The notes beneath the pieces are model-generated. The model did not search any database. It saw nothing but the letters and a program-made list of their open reading frames with translations, and was not told the origin of the DNA. Of a stretch of DNA of 8,266 nt, positions 5,046-8,266 are shown one piece after another; positions within the stretch are counted from its first letter, which is position 1; each line of letters begins with the position of its first letter. The position numbers were made by a program, and so were the translations under genes. The DNA is from Pseudolabrys sp. (GTDB lineage Bacteria; Pseudomonadota; Alphaproteobacteria; Rhizobiales; Xanthobacteraceae). The stretch covers positions 1-8,266 of the forward strand of contig JAFAQJ010000066.1 of NCBI GenBank assembly GCA_019246455.1, given 5' to 3'.

Positions 5046-6905
5046 CTATTGTCTGTACCTAGCGGCTGCCGCTTTCTTGTGTTCCTGCAAACCCACGGTG
5101 CGGCCGGGGAACCCGGCGGCATCGAGATACGTCAAGGCGCCGACCTTCTGGCCGAACAGCACTGTTTTCAGTCCATTCGCCGCGGCGGCCGATTGCAGCG
5201 AGAAGTTCTCGACGATCGGAATTTGGCCGCCGGGCATGGCCTCGCCGATAACGCGGCCGATCAATGCGCCCTGGAATGGCGCGCTCAGCCCCATGATCTG
5301 GGCGGCGGTCTTGCCGAGATCGGCGTTGTTTACTGGCGCGTCATCGACAAAGCCCTTCTTGAAGCTCGGGCCCGCGGCCGCCATGAAATTCATAGTGTCG
5401 GCGCGGCTGAATGAGCCGTGCATGCCTTGGCCCTGTTGCAGCACCGTATCGGCGACCGTCACGCTGCACATCACCGGTTCGGCGCAGCCGGTCGAAAACG
5501 AGCGCAAGTTGACGACGATCGCGGGATGGGGCGTTCGTGCCGAGCCTTTGAGATTGATCGCCGAGAGCGGGAGCGTGCCGGGAAAATCGCCGAGGTCGTC
5601 ATGCACGAACAGCCCGCTGACATAGTCCTGCGTGAGCAGCGCCTCGACAATGCGCTTGGCCAACTCCTTATCGTTGTTCGGCAGATAGATGAGGTCCGAG
5701 CCACCGTTGGTGGCGACCACGGCATCCGGTTTTTCGGGATCGTTGCCGATCAGTCCGTTGGCGCGCGAGGGGTAGTTATTGTCCTCGACGCGGACATTCT
5801 TTTTGTTCTCGTCGCGCTTGTCCGGGTCGAACAATGGCAATCCCAGCGCCTTGGCGAGATCGACAGCAACGAAGCCCATCGGCAAATGGCCGGCCGGGAC
5901 TTTGGCATAGGTGCCCTTGGCCGCCAGGCTGGTTTCACTCTGCTTCGAAATCGTCGAGAAACCGTGGTCGGCGGCCACGAGCACGTTGGTACTTTGGGCG
6001 AGCCCGAGTTCGTTGAGGGCGTCGCGAATTTGCTTGAGGTTATCATCGGCGTTCTTGATCGAGGCGAGCGAGGTCGGGCCGTTGATGCCGGGCTCGAGCT
6101 GGAGGTGGCCGTCGCCGTGATTGTGCTGCGTGCCGTCGGGATCGCGCGACCACACCACCAGCACGAAGGGCTTGTTGCGGGCCTTAAACATCGGCAAAAC
6201 GACTTTGGTCGTGACATCCGCGAAATATTTCTGCTGCGCAACATTGGCGATCGCCGTGCCCGGCGTCTTGTCGTCACCGGCCTTGCCATTGTCGCCACGC
6301 GGCGTTGTCTTGAGGGCGAGGCCTGCCGCCGTCAGCCTATCTTTCATCTCCTGCGACAGCGGGATCGCATGATCGCCACCAGTCGCGTCGTCGATGATGA
6401 TGGTCTGCTCGCCGGTACGCTCGGTATGATCGAACATCAAGGTCGGGCCGACCTTACCGATTGCGGCGGTCGAATAACGCTTGCGGCGCGCCATCGACAG
6501 AATGGTCTCTTCGGCTATGAAGCTGCCGCCGAAATGCGCATCGATGTCGCCTAGGATGGCGTCCTGTTCAATGAAGGGAGTCACGCTGCCGCCGGAGGCC
6601 GAAACATTGTAGGCGGTGTAGATCGTGTTCGAGAACACGCCGGTGTCGCCGAGCATATGACCGGTCGAGAAGGCCGAGGCGTTCGCCATCGTGAATGTCG
6701 GAAACATCGAATGCGGGTTGGCGAAGTTGACGCCCTCGTCACGCAGTGCTGCCATCGCCGGTGCGTTTTGTGCGTTGACCGAGAGCGACCGCAATCCGTC
6801 GGCGATAAAGAACACCAGATTGGGTTGTTGCTGAGCATAGGCCGGGCCAACAAGTCCGCAGGCAATCAGCGGCAGGGCAAAGCACCACGTGTGCTTGAGG
6901 GTCAT
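5046..6905 (-). CDS. Exported alkaline phosphatase superfamily (nucleotide pyrophosphatase/phosphodiesterase-like) enzyme
   Basis: This encodes 619 residues, with AAGAGGT about seven bases before the ATG at 6905-6903. The N-terminus is an export signal: Lys4-His5, a hydrophobic core and AYA-QQQ near 22-27, although LIAC at 13-16 also fits a lipobox. Superfamily metal and nucleophile sites are readable: Asp36 in FFIADGLR, likely nucleophile Thr72 in FPTFTMANASAFSTGH (the place of the NPP KTFPNH motif), DPDGTQH with Asp257 and His261, ADHG with Asp313-His314, and GMHGSFSR with His496. This is the full two-metal set expected for a phosphomono- or diesterase. The enzyme should act outside the cytoplasm; nucleotide, phospholipid or other phosphoesters are all possible substrates. 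Cys474 and Cys480 could form a disulfide. A 122-bp divergent region separates it from pccA, and the next gene on its strand starts 152 bp downstream. Confidence 0.93.
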   Translation of the reverse strand: MTLKHTWCFALPLIACGLVGPAYAQQQPNLVFFIADGLRSLSVNAQNAPAMAALRDEGVNFANPHSMFPTFTMANASAFSTGHMLGDTGVFSNTIYTAYNVSASGGSVTPFIEQDAILGDIDAHFGGSFIAEETILSMARRKRYSTAAIGKVGPTLMFDHTERTGEQTIIIDDATGGDHAIPLSQEMKDRLTAAGLALKTTPRGDNGKAGDDKTPGTAIANVAQQKYFADVTTKVVLPMFKARNKPFVLVVWSRDPDGTQHNHGDGHLQLEPGINGPTSLASIKNADDNLKQIRDALNELGLAQSTNVLVAADHGFSTISKQSETSLAAKGTYAKVPAGHLPMGFVAVDLAKALGLPLFDPDKRDENKKNVRVEDNNYPSRANGLIGNDPEKPDAVVATNGGSDLIYLPNNDKELAKRIVEALLTQDYVSGLFVHDDLGDFPGTLPLSAINLKGSARTPHPAIVVNLRSFSTGCAEPVMCSVTVADTVLQQGQGMHGSFSRADTMNFMAAAGPSFKKGFVDDAPVNNADLGKTAAQIMGLSAPFQGALIGRVIGEAMPGGQIPIVENFSLQSAAAANGLKTVLFGQKVGALTYLDAAGFPGRTVGLQEHKKAAAARYRQ

Positions 6906-7027
6906 GGCGGTACCTCTTTTCGGTTGATTTGTCTGGTGGATACCGGCCCTGCAAGACAGTATTGTAACACTCTCTGTGTAGAGGGGTTGCCGGCCCCGCG
7001 TGAGGAGGGCGACGAGTAAAACCCCGC
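6906..7027. promoter_or_regulatory. Divergent promoter region between the phosphatase gene and pccA
   Basis: These 122 bp hold the control signals for two divergent genes. A TACAAT (minus strand, 6966-6961) resembles a -10 box for the phosphatase but lacks a recognisable -35 at 16-18 bp. An AT-richer stretch at about 6955-6985 stands out from the GC-rich surroundings. I see no TTTGCAAA, the site reported for the PccR regulator of propionyl-CoA carboxylase genes in some alphaproteobacteria. Confidence 0.3.
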
Positions 7028-8266
7028 ATGTTCAAGCGTATTCTGATTGCCAACCGCGGCGAGATTGCCTGCCGCATCATCAAGACCGCGCGCCGAATGG
7101 GCATTGCCACGGTCGCGGTCTATTCGGACGCGGACCGCGACGCGCTCCATGTCGCGATGGCCGACACCGCGGTCCATATCGGCCCGCCACCGGCGGCGGA
7201 AAGCTACCTCGTCATTGATAAAATCGTTGCGGCCTGCAAGGAGACCAGCGCGGAAGCGGTCCATCCGGGGTACGGCTTCCTGTCCGAGCGCGAGGCTTTC
7301 CCCAAAGCCCTCGCCGCCGCCGGCATCGCCTTCATTGGCCCCAATCCAAAGGCGATTGCGGCGATGGGCGACAAGATCGAATCCAAGAAGGCGGCCGCCG
7401 CCGCCAAGGTCTCGACCGTGCCCGGCCATCTCGGCGTCATCGCCGACGAGAAGGAGGCGGTGAAGATCGCCGACGAGATCGGCTACCCGGTGATGATCAA
7501 AGCCTCGGCGGGCGGCGGCGGCAAAGGCATGCGCATCGCCTTCAGCAAATCCGAGGTCGCCGAGGGGTTCACCCGTGCCAAATCCGAAGCGAAATCATCG
7601 TTCGGCGACGACCGTGTCTTCATCGAGAAGTTCATCGTCGATCCGCGCCACATCGAAATCCAGGTCCTCGGCGACAAGCACGGCAACGTCATTTATCTCG
7701 GGGAGCGCGAATGTTCGATCCAGCGCCGCAATCAGAAAGTGATCGAGGAGGCGCCGTCGCCGCTGCTGGATGAAATGACCCGCAAGAAGATGGGCGAGCA
7801 GGCGGTGTCGCTCGCCAAGGCGGTTGGCTACGACTCGGCCGGGACGGTCGAGTTCGTCGCCGGACAGGACAAGAGCTTCTACTTCCTCGAGATGAACACG
7901 CGGCTGCAGGTCGAGCATCCGGTGACCGAGCTCGTCACCGGCATCGACCTGGTCGAGCAGATGATCCGCGTCGCTGCCGGTGAGCCGCTGCGGCTGAAAC
8001 AGTCTGATGTGAAGCTCACCGGATGGGCGGTCGAGAGCCGTGTCTACGCGGAGGATCCGACGCGCAATTTCCTGCCCTCGACCGGGCGGCTCACTACTTA
8101 CCAGCCGCCGGCGGAAAGCCAGCGCAACGGCATTACGGTGCGCAACGACACCGGCGTCTATGAGGGCGGCGAGATCTCGATCTGGTACGACCCGATGATC
8201 GCCAAGCTCGTCACGCACGGCCCGACGCGCGAGGCCGCGATCGATGCCCAAGGCGAGGCGCTCGAT
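7028..8266 (+). CDS. pccA: Propionyl-CoA carboxylase alpha subunit, biotin carboxylase part (3' truncated by window edge)
   Basis: The 413 visible codons run off the right edge. An in-frame TGA at 7001 means the ATG at 7028 is the first possible start. The protein contains the whole biotin carboxylase core. The N-terminal fold has [17 protein letters not shown] (3-19) and HPGYGFLSE (79-87). The ATP-grasp domain has the ATP-binding Lys116 and Lys158, the Gly-rich loop [11 protein letters not shown] (159-169) and His208, followed by Glu275, Glu288, Asn290, Arg292 and Glu296 in [15 protein letters not shown]. The C-terminal domain has Arg338 in ESRVYAEDP. These match the catalytic residues of E. 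coli AccC within one position. The PCC-like wording of [21 protein letters not shown] and of the following WYDPMIAKL favours a propionyl- over acetyl- or methylcrotonyl-CoA carboxylase, but the biotinyl domain and beta subunit lie outside the window. The enzyme carboxylates propionyl-CoA to methylmalonyl-CoA in the cytosol. GAGGAGGG sits unusually far upstream (18 bases). Confidence 0.88.
   Translation, partial: MFKRILIANRGEIACRIIKTARRMGIATVAVYSDADRDALHVAMADTAVHIGPPPAAESYLVIDKIVAACKETSAEAVHPGYGFLSEREAFPKALAAAGIAFIGPNPKAIAAMGDKIESKKAAAAAKVSTVPGHLGVIADEKEAVKIADEIGYPVMIKASAGGGGKGMRIAFSKSEVAEGFTRAKSEAKSSFGDDRVFIEKFIVDPRHIEIQVLGDKHGNVIYLGERECSIQRRNQKVIEEAPSPLLDEMTRKKMGEQAVSLAKAVGYDSAGTVEFVAGQDKSFYFLEMNTRLQVEHPVTELVTGIDLVEQMIRVAAGEPLRLKQSDVKLTGWAVESRVYAEDPTRNFLPSTGRLTTYQPPAESQRNGITVRNDTGVYEGGEISIWYDPMIAKLVTHGPTREAAIDAQGEALD

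Noticed and set aside
5418..6554. 378-residue plus-strand open frame opposite the phosphatase gene
   Set aside because: It lies wholly antisense to a gene with intact catalytic motifs. Its translation is Arg/Gly/Ala/Val-rich without recognisable domains, as expected of a shadow frame in GC-rich coding DNA.
7595..8251. 218-residue minus-strand open frame inside pccA
   Set aside because: It is antisense to the biotin carboxylase core and rich in Arg, Asp and Leu from complementary codons; it has no plausible ribosome site or domain.
1..8266. A defence island, toxin-antitoxin pair, CRISPR array, prophage or transposon
   Set aside because: No nuclease, helicase, transposase, integrase, spaced repeat array, tRNA-associated direct repeat or small paired operon is visible; gene content is metabolic, transport and envelope.

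Overview
The window looks like chromosomal DNA from an alphaproteobacterium, most likely Hyphomicrobiales (Bradyrhizobium, Pseudolabrys or Xanthobacteraceae-like). This rests on high GC, strong GC-ending codon use, and the style of the recognisable proteins: the AhpD-like protein, the 1-Cys peroxiredoxin, the EamA transporter and the propionyl-CoA carboxylase alpha subunit. That is inference from family resemblance, not a database result. I see no tRNA, rRNA, CRISPR array, insertion sequence, integrase or attachment site, so this reads as ordinary core or semi-core genome rather than a mobile island.

Layout, left to right. (1) 1-347 (+): C-terminal part of an AhpD-like carboxymuconolactone decarboxylase family protein, cut by the window edge. 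(2) 352-627 (-): small single-pass membrane protein with a Pro/Thr/Asn-rich tail. (3) 788-1219 (+): secreted His-rich DUF4399 protein. (4) 1226-1789 (-): second single-pass membrane protein with a long Gln-rich repetitive tail, preceded by a one-mismatch EcfG-type (general stress response) promoter. (5) 1907-2782 (+): EamA/DMT ten-helix transporter. (6) 2783-3187 (-): PaaI-type hotdog thioesterase. (7) 3261-4172 (+): unrecognised three-helix membrane protein with a roughly 190-residue soluble domain. (8) 4234-4893 (-): 1-Cys (Prx6-type) peroxiredoxin with a clear intrinsic terminator at 4182-4208. (9) 5046-6905 (-): large exported alkaline phosphatase/phosphodiesterase superfamily enzyme. (10) 7028-8266 (+): biotin carboxylase half of a propionyl-CoA carboxylase alpha subunit, cut by the right edge.

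The genes alternate strand almost perfectly, so most are probably single-gene transcription units. Convergent neighbours are packed tail to tail with gaps of 4, 6, 0 and 61 bp, and divergent neighbours share short 73-160 bp promoter regions. No multi-gene operon or obvious new multi-component system is visible. The least explained material is the trio at 352-1789 (two membrane-anchored low-complexity proteins flanking a secreted His-rich protein) and the unknown membrane protein at 3261-4172. Two peroxide-related folds (AhpD-like and 1-Cys Prx) and a stress-type promoter give the window a mild envelope and oxidative stress flavour, but nothing shows that these genes act together.
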